Origin: CAHJXF01 sp038225855
GTDB taxonomy: Bacteria; Pseudomonadota; Gammaproteobacteria; Burkholderiales; Burkholderiaceae_D
Reading direction: 5' to 3'
Length of the DNA stretch: 64,000 nucleotides
Assembly: GCA_038225855.1 (NCBI GenBank)
Contig: JBBRQU010000004.1
Coordinates: 1-64,000, forward strand
Position numbers and translations under genes: made by a program. Shown piece by piece: positions 1 to 9,658 of the stretch. The notes under the pieces are model-generated. The model was not told the DNA's origin and searched no databases. It saw only the letters and a program-made list of their open reading frames with translations. Numbering within the stretch: position 1 is the stretch's first letter; the number at the start of each line of letters is the position of its first letter.

Positions 1-378
1 AGCCTGCCGATGCCGCGCATGACCAACACCTACATGTTGAACGGCACGCGCGATCCGAACGAGATCATCGCGTCGGTGAAAGACGGCCTCTATGCGGTCA
101 ACTTCGGCGGCGGTCAGGTCGACATCACCAACGGCAAGTTCGTGTTCTCGGCGACCGAGGCGTATCGCATCGAGAACGGCAAGGTCACTTATCCGGTCAA
201 GGGCGCGACCCTGATCGGCAACGGCCCCGATGCGTTGACGCGCGTGTCCATGATCGGCAACGACATGGCGCTCGACGCCGGCGTCGGCGTGTGCGGCAAG
301 GACGGCCAGAGCGTGCCGGTCGGTCTCGGTCAACCGACGCTGCGCATCGACGGGATCACGGTCGGCGGAACCGGCTAG
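1..378 (+). CDS. tldD: TldD metalloprotease, C-terminal end (5' partial)
   Basis: The frame is open from the left edge and stops at 376-378, so only about 125 C-terminal residues are present. The stretch MTNTYMLNG, the FGGGQVD segment and the FSATEAYRIENGK segment match the C-terminal beta-rich half of TldD as I remember it. TldD forms a heterodimeric zinc protease with TldE/PmbA, which trims unfolded or modified peptides such as the CcdA antitoxin and microcin precursors in the cytoplasm. The HExxxH zinc motif would lie upstream, outside the window. The paralogue PmbA ends differently, so TldD is the better call. Confidence 0.85.
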   Translation, partial: SLPMPRMTNTYMLNGTRDPNEIIASVKDGLYAVNFGGGQVDITNGKFVFSATEAYRIENGKVTYPVKGATLIGNGPDALTRVSMIGNDMALDAGVGVCGKDGQSVPVGLGQPTLRIDGITVGGTG

Positions 379-485
379 CAATTTATCCCGGGACCGAATC
401 AGCCCGGGCAGGCTCTTACCCCAAAAGGGGGAAGACGCCAAAGCGGTTCCACGTAAACTGCGCGATCGTTTCAGGGAGCCGCCTC

Positions 486-2684
486 ATGAGCAAGAAGAAA
501 AAACCGATCACGATCGACGACCTGTGGTCGATGAAGCGCTTCGGTGCAGCTTCGCTATCACCGGACGGCCGACGGGCCTGCGTTGCAGTCTCCTCGTACT
601 CGATGGCCGGCAACGACAGCAGCTCGCAGCTCTGGTTGCTCGCCACCGATGGCAGCACGCAACGGCAACTGACGCGCGGACAGAAAGACAGCGACCCGCA
701 ATGGTCGCCCGACGGTCGCTGGATCGCGTTCACGGCCCGGCGCAACAAGTCGGATGGCAGCGCGCTCGAGGACGAAGCGCAGCTCTACCTGATCGCGGCC
801 GATGGCGGCGAAGCGACGCGCGTCACCGACCTCGCAACCGGCGTCTCCGCGTTGCGCTGGTTCCCCGACAGCAAGCGCCTCGCGTTCATATCGTGGGTGT
901 GGCCCGAAGAGAAGACCGTCAAGGCGCAAGCCAGACGCGCGAAGGCCGAGCGCGACGACAAGGTCAAGGCCTATGTGATCGAAGAGAATCACTACCGCTA
1001 CTGGGACCACTGGTTTCTGCGCGGCCGGCGTGCGCACGTTCACTTGGTGACGCTGTCGATGGACGATCTCGCAGCCGGCGCATCGCCCGAGGCCGATGTG
1101 CGCGACCTGTTCGCCGGCACCGCATTTCACCTCCCGCCACAAGACCCCGATGCCTCGTTCTTCGACATCAGTCCCGACGGCGACGAGATTGCGTTCACGC
1201 ATGACTTCGATCCCGATCCGCGCGCGCCGGCTTTCACCGACATCGTGCTGATGGATGTGAAGAAGGGACGCTGGCATTCGCCCACGCGCACCAGCGGACG
1301 TTCCGAAGAGACGCCGCGCTACTCGCGCGATGGCCGCTGGATCGCCATGCTGTCGTCCAACCTCGCGAAGGCCCACAACGAGCAGGCGCGGCTCGCGTTG
1401 ATCCGCCGCAGCGACGACGCGATCGTGCCGCTGACGTTCGAGTGGGATCGCGGGATTCACGGGCCTGTCGCGTGGTCGCACGACAGCGCGCGCCTCTACT
1501 TCCTCGCCGAGACCGAAGTCGCGCAACCGATCTGGACGATCGCCGTGCCGCGCCCGGATGCGTCTGCGTCCGCGCCTGCCTCGACTGGGACGCCGACGCA
1601 GCCGAGCGAGCTGCTGCGCGGACCGCACAATGGCGGCGTCGCGACCGATCTCTCGGTCGGGGTCGATGGCGCCACGCTGATCTATACGCGTTCTTCCCAG
1701 ATGCATCCGCCGTCGCTGTTCGTGTCGGATGCCGAGGGTGCATCGGAACGCGCGATCGAACGCTTCAACGCAGGCACGCTCGAGCGGATCGTCCTGGCCG
1801 ACGCACGTTCGGTGACGATCGCGGGCGCGAATCAGGACCCGGTCCAGATGTGGGTTCTGACGCCGCCTGACTTCAGTGACGATGGCGCGGACGATGGCGC
1901 GCACGATGACGCCGCCGATCACGCTGCCGATGCGCCATCAAGAAAGCCGAAGCAATGGCCCTTGATGCACACCATCCACGGCGGCCCGCACACCTGCTCG
2001 AACGACGGCTGGCACTGGCGCTGGAACATGCAGCTCTTCGCTGCGCAGGGCTACGTGGTGGCCTCGGTCAACTATCACGGCTCGACCGGATGGGGCCAGC
2101 AGTTCCTCGGCTCGATCACGGGCGACTGGGGTGTCCGCGAACTCGCCGATCTCGAAGCGGGTACGGAATTTCTATTGACCACCGGCCGCATCGATCCCAA
2201 GCGCGTGGTTGCCGCCGGCGGCAGCTACGGCGGCTACATGGTCGCGCTGATGAACGGGCGTGCCATGCGCGGACGCTATGCGGCCTACGTCTGTCACGCG
2301 GGCTGCTACGACTGGGTGTCGATGATGGGTTCGGACGGCGCGTTCTGGTTCGCCCAGGAGCTCGGCGCATTTCATTGGGACGACGAGGCGCGCGTGCTCG
2401 CGCAATCGCCGCATCACTACGCCCAGCACTTCGACACGCCCACGCTCGTGATGCACGGCGAGCTCGACTATCGCGTGCCGTATTACCAGGGCCTCGCCTA
2501 CTACAACACGCTGCGTATCCTGAAGGTGCCGTCGCGTCTCGTGTTCTTTCCCGACGAGAATCACTGGATCCTGAAACCGCAGAATTCCAAGCTCTGGTAT
2601 CACGAATTCTTTGCGTGGCTCGAACGATTTGCCGGCGAGAAAAAGGCGAAGCACAGGAAGGTCGCGGGCAAGAAGCCGCACTGA
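486..2684 (+). CDS. S9 family prolyl oligopeptidase-like peptidase
   Basis: This 732-residue protein has an N-terminal WD40-like beta-propeller (about 1-440) with repeated SPDGR and SRDGRW blades, followed by an alpha/beta-hydrolase domain. The nucleophile sits in GGSYGG (Ser580), the acid in GELDYR (Asp661) and the base in DENHW (His693), the expected S9 order. The start is the ATG at 486, preceded by AGGGAG at 473-478; a longer frame upstream lacks such a site. No signal peptide is visible, so it is probably a cytoplasmic acyl-aminoacyl or oligopeptidase (S9C type). An Asp/Ala-rich linker around 1880-1930 is built from repeated GACGATGGCGCG-like 12-mers between propeller and hydrolase. The exact substrate is unknown. 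Confidence 0.85.
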   Translation: MSKKKKPITIDDLWSMKRFGAASLSPDGRRACVAVSSYSMAGNDSSSQLWLLATDGSTQRQLTRGQKDSDPQWSPDGRWIAFTARRNKSDGSALEDEAQLYLIAADGGEATRVTDLATGVSALRWFPDSKRLAFISWVWPEEKTVKAQARRAKAERDDKVKAYVIEENHYRYWDHWFLRGRRAHVHLVTLSMDDLAAGASPEADVRDLFAGTAFHLPPQDPDASFFDISPDGDEIAFTHDFDPDPRAPAFTDIVLMDVKKGRWHSPTRTSGRSEETPRYSRDGRWIAMLSSNLAKAHNEQARLALIRRSDDAIVPLTFEWDRGIHGPVAWSHDSARLYFLAETEVAQPIWTIAVPRPDASASAPASTGTPTQPSELLRGPHNGGVATDLSVGVDGATLIYTRSSQMHPPSLFVSDAEGASERAIERFNAGTLERIVLADARSVTIAGANQDPVQMWVLTPPDFSDDGADDGAHDDAADHAADAPSRKPKQWPLMHTIHGGPHTCSNDGWHWRWNMQLFAAQGYVVASVNYHGSTGWGQQFLGSITGDWGVRELADLEAGTEFLLTTGRIDPKRVVAAGGSYGGYMVALMNGRAMRGRYAAYVCHAGCYDWVSMMGSDGAFWFAQELGAFHWDDEARVLAQSPHHYAQHFDTPTLVMHGELDYRVPYYQGLAYYNTLRILKVPSRLVFFPDENHWILKPQNSKLWYHEFFAWLERFAGEKKAKHRKVAGKKPH

Positions 2685-2811
2685 CCTCGTCCGCTGCGAT
2701 CGCGCGTCGCCCGCATCGACGATTGATCGTGTCGCTTCGCGTTTCGTTGCACGCTCGTGCGCGCCCCCGCGAGTGCATCAAGATGCGCACTTTCCTTCGT
2801 TGCGGAACGCC

Positions 2812-3747
2812 ATGCTGACCGTCGAGCACCTCGCCAAATCCTTTCGCGCCGCCAATGCCACCGTCGCCGCAGTCGTCGACGTATCGTTGACGGTCGATCG
2901 CGGTGAGGTCATCGGCCTGCTCGGACCCAACGGCGCGGGCAAGTCGACGACGGTCGCGATGATCTGCGGCTTGATCGCGCCCGACTCGGGTCGCGTGGCT
3001 ATCGATGGCGAGGCGATCGCCTCCGACGACAGCCCGATCAAGCGCCGCATCGGGCTCGTGCCCCAGGACATCGCGCTGTATGAAGACTTCGGCGCGCGCG
3101 GCAATCTGGAACTCTTCGGCGCGCTCTACAGCGTCAAGGGCGCTCTGCTCAAGGAGCGCGTCGACGCGGCGCTCGAACTGGTCGGCCTCGCCGATCGCGC
3201 GCGCGACAAACCGTCGAGCTATTCGGGCGGCATGAAGCGGCGCCTGAACATCGCCGCCGCATTGATCCACGACCCCGACCTGCTGGTGCTCGACGAGCCC
3301 ACCGTCGGCATCGATCCGCAGAGCCGCAACGCGATCTTCGACAATCTCGAAACGCTCGCCGCGCGCGGCAAGGCGATCGTCTACACGACCCACTACATGG
3401 AAGAGGCCGAGCGGCTGGCCGATCGCATCGTCATCATCGACCACGGTCGCGTGGTGGCGTCGGACACGCCGTCCGCGTTGATCCGCGCGCTCGGCGATAC
3501 CGGCGTATTGACGATCGAAGTGAGCGGTGCCGTCGATGTCGAAGCGCTAGGCCGCGAAGACGGCGTGACGCGCGCCGAGCAGAGCGCCGATGTCCTCACG
3601 CTCGCGCTCGCCGATCTCGGCGCGTACCTGCCGCACGTGCTTGCATGGCTCGCGGCGCGCGGTCATGCGATACGCGGTATCTCGAGTTCGCGTGCCACGC
3701 TCGAAGATGTGTTTCTTTCCCTGACCGGTCGGCAATTGCGCGACTGA
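2812..3747 (+). CDS. ABC-2 type transporter, ATP-binding protein
   Basis: This 311-residue ATPase has Walker A GPNGAGKST at residues 38-46, the signature SGGMKRR, Walker B LLVLDEPT and the switch histidine in YTTHYMEEAE. These place it in the CcmA/DrrA-like group of ABC-2 exporters, which move drugs or envelope components across the inner membrane. The ATG at 2812 directly precedes the conserved first strand (LTVEHLAKSF). The gene lies 16 bases upstream of the matching permease, so the two probably form one transcription unit. The substrate cannot be read from sequence. Confidence 0.88.
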   Translation: MLTVEHLAKSFRAANATVAAVVDVSLTVDRGEVIGLLGPNGAGKSTTVAMICGLIAPDSGRVAIDGEAIASDDSPIKRRIGLVPQDIALYEDFGARGNLELFGALYSVKGALLKERVDAALELVGLADRARDKPSSYSGGMKRRLNIAAALIHDPDLLVLDEPTVGIDPQSRNAIFDNLETLAARGKAIVYTTHYMEEAERLADRIVIIDHGRVVASDTPSALIRALGDTGVLTIEVSGAVDVEALGREDGVTRAEQSADVLTLALADLGAYLPHVLAWLAARGHAIRGISSSRATLEDVFLSLTGRQLRD

Positions 3748-3763
3748 TCTCGCAGGCGTCCAC

Positions 3764-5080
3764 ATGAATGCGCTGATCGCTCTCGTCAGGAAAGACCTGA
3801 TTCTCTACTTCTCGAATCGTCGCGCCCTGCTCGTGACGATTGCCGCACCGATCGCGATCGCCGCGTTCTTCGGCTCGCTGTTCGGCGGCGCGGGCAATCA
3901 GGCGCCGTCGCGTGTTCCGATCGCGATCGTCGACCACGATCAAAGCGCGATCAGCAAGCGCATCGTCGCCGACATGAGCGCCGACAAGACCTTCGACGTG
4001 CAGCCGGTCGATGAAGCGCAGGCGGCCGAAGCGGTCAAGCGCGGCAAGCTGCGCGCGGTGGTGACGGTGCCGCGCGGCTTCGGCGAACAGGCGCGGCTCG
4101 CGCTCTTCACCGCGCATGAAAAAAAGCCCGTGATCGAAATTCGCTACGATCCGTCGCAGGCCATCACCTTGCAGGTCGTGCAGGGGCTGCTCGCCCAGCA
4201 CGCGATGGAAAACGTGACGAAGAGCGCGTTCTCGTTCGGCAACGACAGCGCCGGCATCAAGGCCTTGGCCGACGCGCGTCGCGACGTGAGCACCGGCGCC
4301 TCGAGGTCCGACGCATCGAAGCGCGAGATGCTCGCGCTGTTCGACTCGATCGATCGCGTGCGCAGGACGACCAGCGCAGACTCGACACGTTCGAGCGCGC
4401 CGGGCGCGAACAATGGTCCGAGCTTCCAGATCCCGTACGCGGTCGAGGCAATCGAAGCGAGTTCGCGGCCCGACTCGAAGTACAACGGCTACTCGCATTC
4501 GTTTGCCGGCATGGGCGTGCAGTTCATTCTGTTCATGGGCATCGACCTCGGTATCAAACTGTTGACCGCGCGGCGCATGGGCTTGTGGCAACGTTTGCGC
4601 GCCGCGCCGCTGTCGCGCGGCTTCCTGCTCGCCAGTCAAGTGGCAAGCGGCGCCTTGATCGCCGCGCTGCTCTTTACCTTGATCTTCGCAGCCGGTGTGT
4701 TGTTCTTCAGCGTCCGTATCGAAGGCAGCATGATCGGCTTCATTGGTCTCATCATTGCGTTCGCACTGATGACCGCGTCTTTCGGACTCTTCATCGCCGC
4801 CCTCGGCAAGACGCCTGAAGCGACACGCGGGTTCGCGATCTTTGCGACGCTCATCATGGTGATGCTCGGCGGCGCATGGGTACCCTCCTTCGTCTTTCCG
4901 CAGTGGCTGCAGACCGCGTCGCTGGTGATGCCCACGCGCTGGGCGGTCGATGGCTTCGATGCGATGACCTGGCGCAGTCTGGGCTGGGAAGCCGCATGGC
5001 CGGCGATCCTCGTTCTGCTGGGCTTCGCAGTCGTATTCGGCTTGATCGCGACGCTGTGCTTCGACTGGGATGAGAAGTAG
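3764..5080 (+). CDS. ABC-2 type transporter permease
   Basis: This 438-residue membrane protein has one N-terminal membrane helix (about 20-40), a large non-membrane domain of about 200 residues, and five or six hydrophobic helices at the C-terminus. That is the layout of YhhJ/YbhS-type ABC-2 permeases, whose large loop faces the periplasm. The upstream ATPase gene ends 16 bases before it. One permease gene is present, so the transporter is likely a homodimer of this subunit with the ATPase dimer. No HlyD-like membrane-fusion protein is adjacent, unlike in the YhiI-YhhJ or YbhG-YbhFSR systems. Confidence 0.85.
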   Translation: MNALIALVRKDLILYFSNRRALLVTIAAPIAIAAFFGSLFGGAGNQAPSRVPIAIVDHDQSAISKRIVADMSADKTFDVQPVDEAQAAEAVKRGKLRAVVTVPRGFGEQARLALFTAHEKKPVIEIRYDPSQAITLQVVQGLLAQHAMENVTKSAFSFGNDSAGIKALADARRDVSTGASRSDASKREMLALFDSIDRVRRTTSADSTRSSAPGANNGPSFQIPYAVEAIEASSRPDSKYNGYSHSFAGMGVQFILFMGIDLGIKLLTARRMGLWQRLRAAPLSRGFLLASQVASGALIAALLFTLIFAAGVLFFSVRIEGSMIGFIGLIIAFALMTASFGLFIAALGKTPEATRGFAIFATLIMVMLGGAWVPSFVFPQWLQTASLVMPTRWAVDGFDAMTWRSLGWEAAWPAILVLLGFAVVFGLIATLCFDWDEK

Positions 5081-5267
5081 CGATCGGTCGGCGGGATGAG
5101 AAGCAGTCCTACCCACCGACCTCGTCGCGCACCGACAAACACGCAACGACCGACCCGTCGATAATGGCGGGACGGCTCGGGAACCTATCCGTGCCGGCGC
5201 CGCACCCGCAGCTTCGTAGAGTGTCCTCACGAAGAAACATTCGTTGCCCCAACGCCTGCGACCGCTC

Positions 5268-6431
5268 ATGAAAACTTCAGCACCGCTCGACCCGGCGCGG
5301 CCTCCGGAAAATTCGAGAGCGAGCGATGCGCCTGTGGTCGATCTCGTTTCGCGAGCGAGCGCTCCGCGCGTCATCGTTCAGGCGACGATCGACGAAGCAG
5401 CCGATCGGACGGCGTTGCGCACAGGGATCATCGCCACGCCCGCACATAGCTCGCCCAAGTTCTTCTACGACGCACAGGGTTCGTCCCTCTTCACCGCGAT
5501 CTGCGAGCTCGATGAGTACTATCCGACGCGCACCGAGGCCCAGATCTTCGACACGCATCGCGAAGCGATCACGCGCGCGCTGCCGGCGGATTCGCAGTGG
5601 ATCGACCTCGGTTGCGGCGACGGCGCGAAGTCGCGCGGCTGGCTCGACGTCGCGCACGTGTGTCGCTATGTCGGCGTCGATATCGCCGAGCCATGGCTGC
5701 GACATTCGCTGGGCGCGCTCGCGAGCGCGCGTGCGCGCCTTCAGAACCCGCGCGATGAAACGCGCAACGACACTCGCAATGGCACTTGCAAAAGCACGGG
5801 CGCGCAATCCGGAGCGCTGGACATCGTCGGCGTCGTCACCGATTTCGCGCGGCCCTTCGATCTGCACGCAGTGCTGGCCGAAGAGCCCGACATGCCGCCG
5901 ATTTTTTTCTATCCCGGCTCGTCGATCGGCAACTTCACGCATGCCGAAGCGCGCGCATTCCTCGCGTCGGTGCGCGCGCACATCGAGCGCCATTCGAGGA
6001 TCCATGGAACAGCGCACGGCAAGCTTCTGATCGGCGTCGATCTCGTCAAGGATCGCGACGTGCTTCACGCCGCCTACGACGACGCGCTCGGCGTGACGGC
6101 GGCGTTCAACCGCAATGTGCTGCGTGTGGTGAATCGCCTGCTCGACGCGGACTTCGATCCGGCCGCATTCGCGCATCGCGCGGTGTACGACGAAGACGCG
6201 TGCCGCATCGAGATGCAACTGGTCTCGATGCATGCGCAAACGGTCCGCATCGGCAGCGACGCGCGGCGCTTCGAAGACGGCGAGGCGATCGTGACCGAGT
6301 ACTCGCACAAATACAGCGTCGAAGGTTTCAGTGTGCTGCTTGCCGCCGCAGGCTTTGCAACCGGTGATCGCCTGCGATGCTGGACCGACGAGTGCAACTG
6401 GTTCGGCGTGTTCGTCGCGGAGCCGGCATGA
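5268..6431 (+). CDS. egtD: Histidine N-alpha-methyltransferase EgtD (ergothioneine)
   Basis: EgtD trimethylates L-histidine to hercynine with SAM, the first step of ergothioneine synthesis. The 387-residue protein carries the features I know for the family: KFFYDAQGSSLF, the CELDEYYPTRTE region, the SAM loop DLGCGDGAKS, and FYPGSSIGNF. The start is the ATG at 5268; a TTG 24 bases earlier is less likely. Compared with mycobacterial EgtD (about 320 residues) it has a roughly 45-residue N-terminal extension and an insert near residues 160-180 with repeated TRN units. Its stop overlaps the egtB start (ATGA at 6428-6431), so the pair is translationally coupled. Confidence 0.92.
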   Translation: MKTSAPLDPARPPENSRASDAPVVDLVSRASAPRVIVQATIDEAADRTALRTGIIATPAHSSPKFFYDAQGSSLFTAICELDEYYPTRTEAQIFDTHREAITRALPADSQWIDLGCGDGAKSRGWLDVAHVCRYVGVDIAEPWLRHSLGALASARARLQNPRDETRNDTRNGTCKSTGAQSGALDIVGVVTDFARPFDLHAVLAEEPDMPPIFFYPGSSIGNFTHAEARAFLASVRAHIERHSRIHGTAHGKLLIGVDLVKDRDVLHAAYDDALGVTAAFNRNVLRVVNRLLDADFDPAAFAHRAVYDEDACRIEMQLVSMHAQTVRIGSDARRFEDGEAIVTEYSHKYSVEGFSVLLAAAGFATGDRLRCWTDECNWFGVFVAEPA

Positions 6432-7690
6432 GTCACGTCTCCGGAACCTCGTCCCTTGATCGCGATGCGGGGACGTTGCGGCAGCAAGGACTGCTCGAAG
6501 CATTCAAGCACGTTCGCGCGATGACGGTCGCGCTGACCGACGGGCTATCTGCAGAAGATTGCATGCTGCAATCGATGCCCGACGCCAGTCCGGTGAAATG
6601 GCATCTCGCGCATGTCACGTGGTTCTTCGAGACATTCGTGCTCGAAGCCGCCACCGGTTCTCACTACGCTCCCTTCGATCCCGCGTTTCGCGTGCTCTTC
6701 AATTCGTATTACGTCGGTGTCGGCGAGCGCCATCCGCGCGCCGAGCGCGGCATGATCTCGCGCCCGACGCTCGAGCGCGTGTTCGCGTATCGACAGGCGA
6801 TCGACGAGCGTACCGCGGCTCTGATGGCATCCAACGCAATCGATGACGCGCTGCTTGATATCTTCGAACTCGGCCTCAATCACGAGCAACAGCATCAGGA
6901 ATTGATCCTCACCGACCTGAAGCATCACCTGTGGAACAACCCACTGCGCCCCGCCTGGCGCGCCGCACCCGGCGATGTTGGCGCCGCCGCAGCGCCATGG
7001 GTGCCGATGCGTTTCATTGGACGGCCCGAAGGCATCGCGCAGATCGGCGCCGAGGTCGCAGGCTTCGCGTTCGACAACGAGCGCCCGCGGCACCGCGCGT
7101 GGCTGGCACCGTTCGCGATCGCATCGCGGCCGGTGACGTGCGGCGAGTATCTGCGCTTCATCGAAGACGGCGGCTATGCGCGTGCCGAGTTGTGGCTCGC
7201 CGATGGCTGGGACGCGCGCCTGCGCGAAGCGTGGGCGGCGCCGCTCTATTGGGAATGCGCGCATCTGGACGCCGCGCATGACGCCGCATGGCAGGTATTC
7301 ACGCTGCATGGCATGAAGCCTCTCGCGTCCGACCAACCCGTCGCGCATGTCAGCTACTACGAGGCCGACGCCTACGCACGCTGGGCCGGTGCGCGATTGC
7401 CGACCGAAGCGGAATGGGAGTGCGTGGCCGAGACGGCGGACGGCGCATCGCTGCAGCGTCGCGGAGAGGGATGGGAATGGACGCAAAGCGCCTATCTGCC
7501 CTACCCGGGTTTTCGTGTCGCATCAGGCGCGGTCGGCGAATACAACGGCAAGTTCATGGTCAATCAGATGGTGCTGCGGGGGGGCTCAAGCGCGACGCCG
7601 GTGGGTCATGTGCGCTCGAGCTATCGGAATTTCTTTCCGCCGCAGGCAAGGTGGCAGTTTTCGGGCATTCGATTGGCCCGAGATTTGTGA
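6428..7690 (+). CDS. egtB: Ergothioneine biosynthesis sulfoxide synthase EgtB
   Basis: EgtB is a non-haem iron enzyme that joins hercynine to a thiol donor using O2. The 420-residue protein has an N-terminal DinB-like domain with WHLAH (58-62) and the iron ligands HxxxHxE (His152, His156, Glu158), then a formylglycine-enzyme-like domain ending in GGSSATP and FSGIRLARDL. It starts on the ATG inside the egtD stop. egtA, egtC and a PLP lyase (egtE) are absent beside it, so it may use cysteine directly, as some bacterial EgtB types do. SenA of the selenoneine pathway is a close relative, but the egtD partner argues for ergothioneine. Confidence 0.9.
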   Translation: MSHVSGTSSLDRDAGTLRQQGLLEAFKHVRAMTVALTDGLSAEDCMLQSMPDASPVKWHLAHVTWFFETFVLEAATGSHYAPFDPAFRVLFNSYYVGVGERHPRAERGMISRPTLERVFAYRQAIDERTAALMASNAIDDALLDIFELGLNHEQQHQELILTDLKHHLWNNPLRPAWRAAPGDVGAAAAPWVPMRFIGRPEGIAQIGAEVAGFAFDNERPRHRAWLAPFAIASRPVTCGEYLRFIEDGGYARAELWLADGWDARLREAWAAPLYWECAHLDAAHDAAWQVFTLHGMKPLASDQPVAHVSYYEADAYARWAGARLPTEAEWECVAETADGASLQRRGEGWEWTQSAYLPYPGFRVASGAVGEYNGKFMVNQMVLRGGSSATPVGHVRSSYRNFFPPQARWQFSGIRLARDL

Positions 7691-8030
7691 ATCACTTTCT
7701 GTTGCTCGGCAAACTCATTCGACCGGCACCGATCGATATCTCTGCACATCCGCAGGCGACACCGCCGGCGCTGGATGCAGCCGCAAGGACGACTCGCTGT
7801 GCCTGAGATGTTCGGTGCGTTGCTTGGGCCGTCGCCTCAAGCTTTGTGAGCGTCCTTCATTTCGCGTGTATACTTATGGGTTGCGGCTTTTGCTCCAGTC
7901 CCCAGCCGCCGTCGATCCGACGCGTCATTCAGACTCCGCTTTTCCAGCTCGTCTGTGACTGGCTCCGCGCAACGCGGCGACAGGCCTGCATCAATAAGAA
8001 CTTGTCCGCGGACAGGTTTTAAAATCCATC
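7691..8030 (+). other. 340-base intergenic leader upstream of rhlE
   Basis: No credible gene is present; the open frames here are run-on shadows of egtB. The only promoter-like element I see is TATACT at 7869-7874, with at best a weak TTGTGA-like -35 box 19 bases upstream. If used, it gives rhlE an untranslated leader of about 150 bases, which would fit cold- or RNA-structure-responsive control known for some helicase genes. That reading is inference. Confidence 0.3.
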
Positions 8031-9446
8031 ATGTCATTCTCCAGCCTCGGCTTGTCCGAGCCGCTCGTTCGCGCCGTTGCGGACGCCGGTTATACACAAC
8101 CTACTCCGATTCAACTCGAAGCCATCCCTGCTGTACTCGCGGGCGGCGACCTGCTCGCTGGCGCCCAGACCGGCACCGGCAAGACGGCCGGGTTCGTGCT
8201 TCCGATTCTCGAACGCCTGCTTGCAAACCCGGTCACGCCAACACAAAGCGCGCGCCCCGCAGGCAAGCCCGCGGCGCGTCCGTTGCGTGTGTTGATCCTC
8301 ACACCCACGCGCGAGCTGGCCGCACAGGTCGAGGCCAGCGTTCGCGTCTATGGCAAGCACGTCAAGCTGAAGTCCACCGCGATCTTCGGCGGCGTCGGCT
8401 TTCATCCGCAAGTGACCGCTTTGCGCAGTGGCGTCGATATTCTCGTCGCAACGCCAGGACGTCTGCTCGATCATCATCAGCAAAAAACGGTGGACTTCTC
8501 GAAGATCGAAATCCTGGTCCTCGATGAAGCCGATCGCATGCTCGACATGGGATTCATTCCCGACATCAAGCGCATCCTGGCTCTGTTGCCCGCGCAGACC
8601 AACGGCGTGCGCCGCCAGAACCTGCTGTTCTCGGCGACCTTCTCCGACGAGATCAAGACGCTTGCCGATCGTCTGCTCGATCATCCGAAGACGCTGCAAG
8701 TCGCCGCGCGCAATTCGACGGTCGAAGTGATCGCGCAAAAAGTACATCCGGTCGATCGCGACAAGAAGCGCGAGTTGCTCACGCATTTGATCCGCGAGAA
8801 CAACTGGTCGCAGGTGCTGGTCTTCACGCGCACCAAGCACGGCGCCAACAAACTGGCCGAGCAGCTCGACAAGGACGGCATTCCTTCGCTTGCCATCCAC
8901 GGCAACAAGAGTCAGGGCGCACGCACCGCTGCGCTGACGAAATTCAAGGCCAACAAGTTGCAGGTGCTGGTGGCGACCGACATCGCTGCGCGCGGCATCG
9001 ACATCGATCAGTTGCCGCACGTCGTCAACTACGAGTTGCCCAACGTCGCGGAAGACTACGTGCATCGCATCGGCCGTACCGGCCGCGCCGGCAAGAGCGG
9101 CGAGGCGGTGTCGCTGGTGTGCGTCGATGAATACGGTCTGCTGCGCGACATCGAGCGCGTCGTCAAGCGCAGCCTGGCCAAGGAAGTGATCGCCGGATTC
9201 GAACCCGATCCGCGCGCGAAGCCCGAGCCGATCTTGCGTGCGCGAGCACCGATGCGCGGTCAGCCGTCGCGTTCCAACGGTTCCGCGAAAAAGAGTACTG
9301 CGTCGCATGGCGCGCCATCGCGTCCTTCGGGTTCGAAGCCGCTGGGCAAAGGCCCGCATGCGCATCACGGCAGCGCGCATCGAAGCGCATCGGCGCGGGG
9401 CGATCGTCCGACGACCAGTGCGTTGACCGGTTCGCGCGGTCGCTAG
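8031..9446 (+). CDS. rhlE: DEAD-box ATP-dependent RNA helicase RhlE
   Basis: This 471-residue helicase shows all core motifs in order: Q motif (GYTQPTPIQ, 21-29), motif I AQTGTGKT (45-52), PTRELAAQ, DEAD (165-168), SAT, and HRIGRTGRAG in the second RecA-like domain. The last 90 or so residues are a basic, Ser/Gly/His-rich disordered tail, typical of RhlE and likely to bind RNA. RhlE acts in ribosome maturation and mRNA turnover with RNase E or PNPase. It is a single-gene unit, followed by a REP-like palindrome that may stop transcription. Confidence 0.92.
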   Translation: MSFSSLGLSEPLVRAVADAGYTQPTPIQLEAIPAVLAGGDLLAGAQTGTGKTAGFVLPILERLLANPVTPTQSARPAGKPAARPLRVLILTPTRELAAQVEASVRVYGKHVKLKSTAIFGGVGFHPQVTALRSGVDILVATPGRLLDHHQQKTVDFSKIEILVLDEADRMLDMGFIPDIKRILALLPAQTNGVRRQNLLFSATFSDEIKTLADRLLDHPKTLQVAARNSTVEVIAQKVHPVDRDKKRELLTHLIRENNWSQVLVFTRTKHGANKLAEQLDKDGIPSLAIHGNKSQGARTAALTKFKANKLQVLVATDIAARGIDIDQLPHVVNYELPNVAEDYVHRIGRTGRAGKSGEAVSLVCVDEYGLLRDIERVVKRSLAKEVIAGFEPDPRAKPEPILRARAPMRGQPSRSNGSAKKSTASHGAPSRPSGSKPLGKGPHAHHGSAHRSASARGDRPTTSALTGSRGR

Positions 9447-9453
9447 CGCTCTC

Positions 9454-9533
9454 GTCGTTCCCGCACACGCGGGAACCCGGCGTCTTTCGACGCACGGCAC
9501 TGGGTTCCTTCCCCCGCTCTCGCGGGGATTACT
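9454..9533. repeat. REP-like palindromic element, family A, copy 1
   Basis: Two hairpins flank a short spacer: one around GTTCCCGCACACGCGGGAAC, the second around CCCGCTCTCGCGGGG, with ACTGGGTTCC between them. The same plan recurs at 54961-55034 and 57761-57846. It sits between rhlE and srkA and could also act as a terminator or mRNA stabiliser. Confidence 0.75.
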
Positions 9534-9658
9534 GTAAAAGGATGCCGGGTTCATTGAGCGAGCGCCGCGAAAGTCGGTTCGAATGAATGGAGGCCGGCCG
9601 CGTAACGAGCGTCCACGGAGCGTCCGCAAAGCGCCCGCACCGCCATTACACTGCGCGC

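Noticed and set aside
419..430. CCCC-AAAA-GGGG hairpin as a terminator of tldD
   Set aside because: The stem has only four base pairs and no T-run follows.
558..1922. 454-codon open frame on the minus strand opposite the S9 peptidase
   Set aside because: It is a high-GC antisense shadow with Arg/Asp-rich composition, no ribosome site and no family motifs. Similar shadows oppose the ABC transporter, egtD, egtB, rhlE and the pilL genes.
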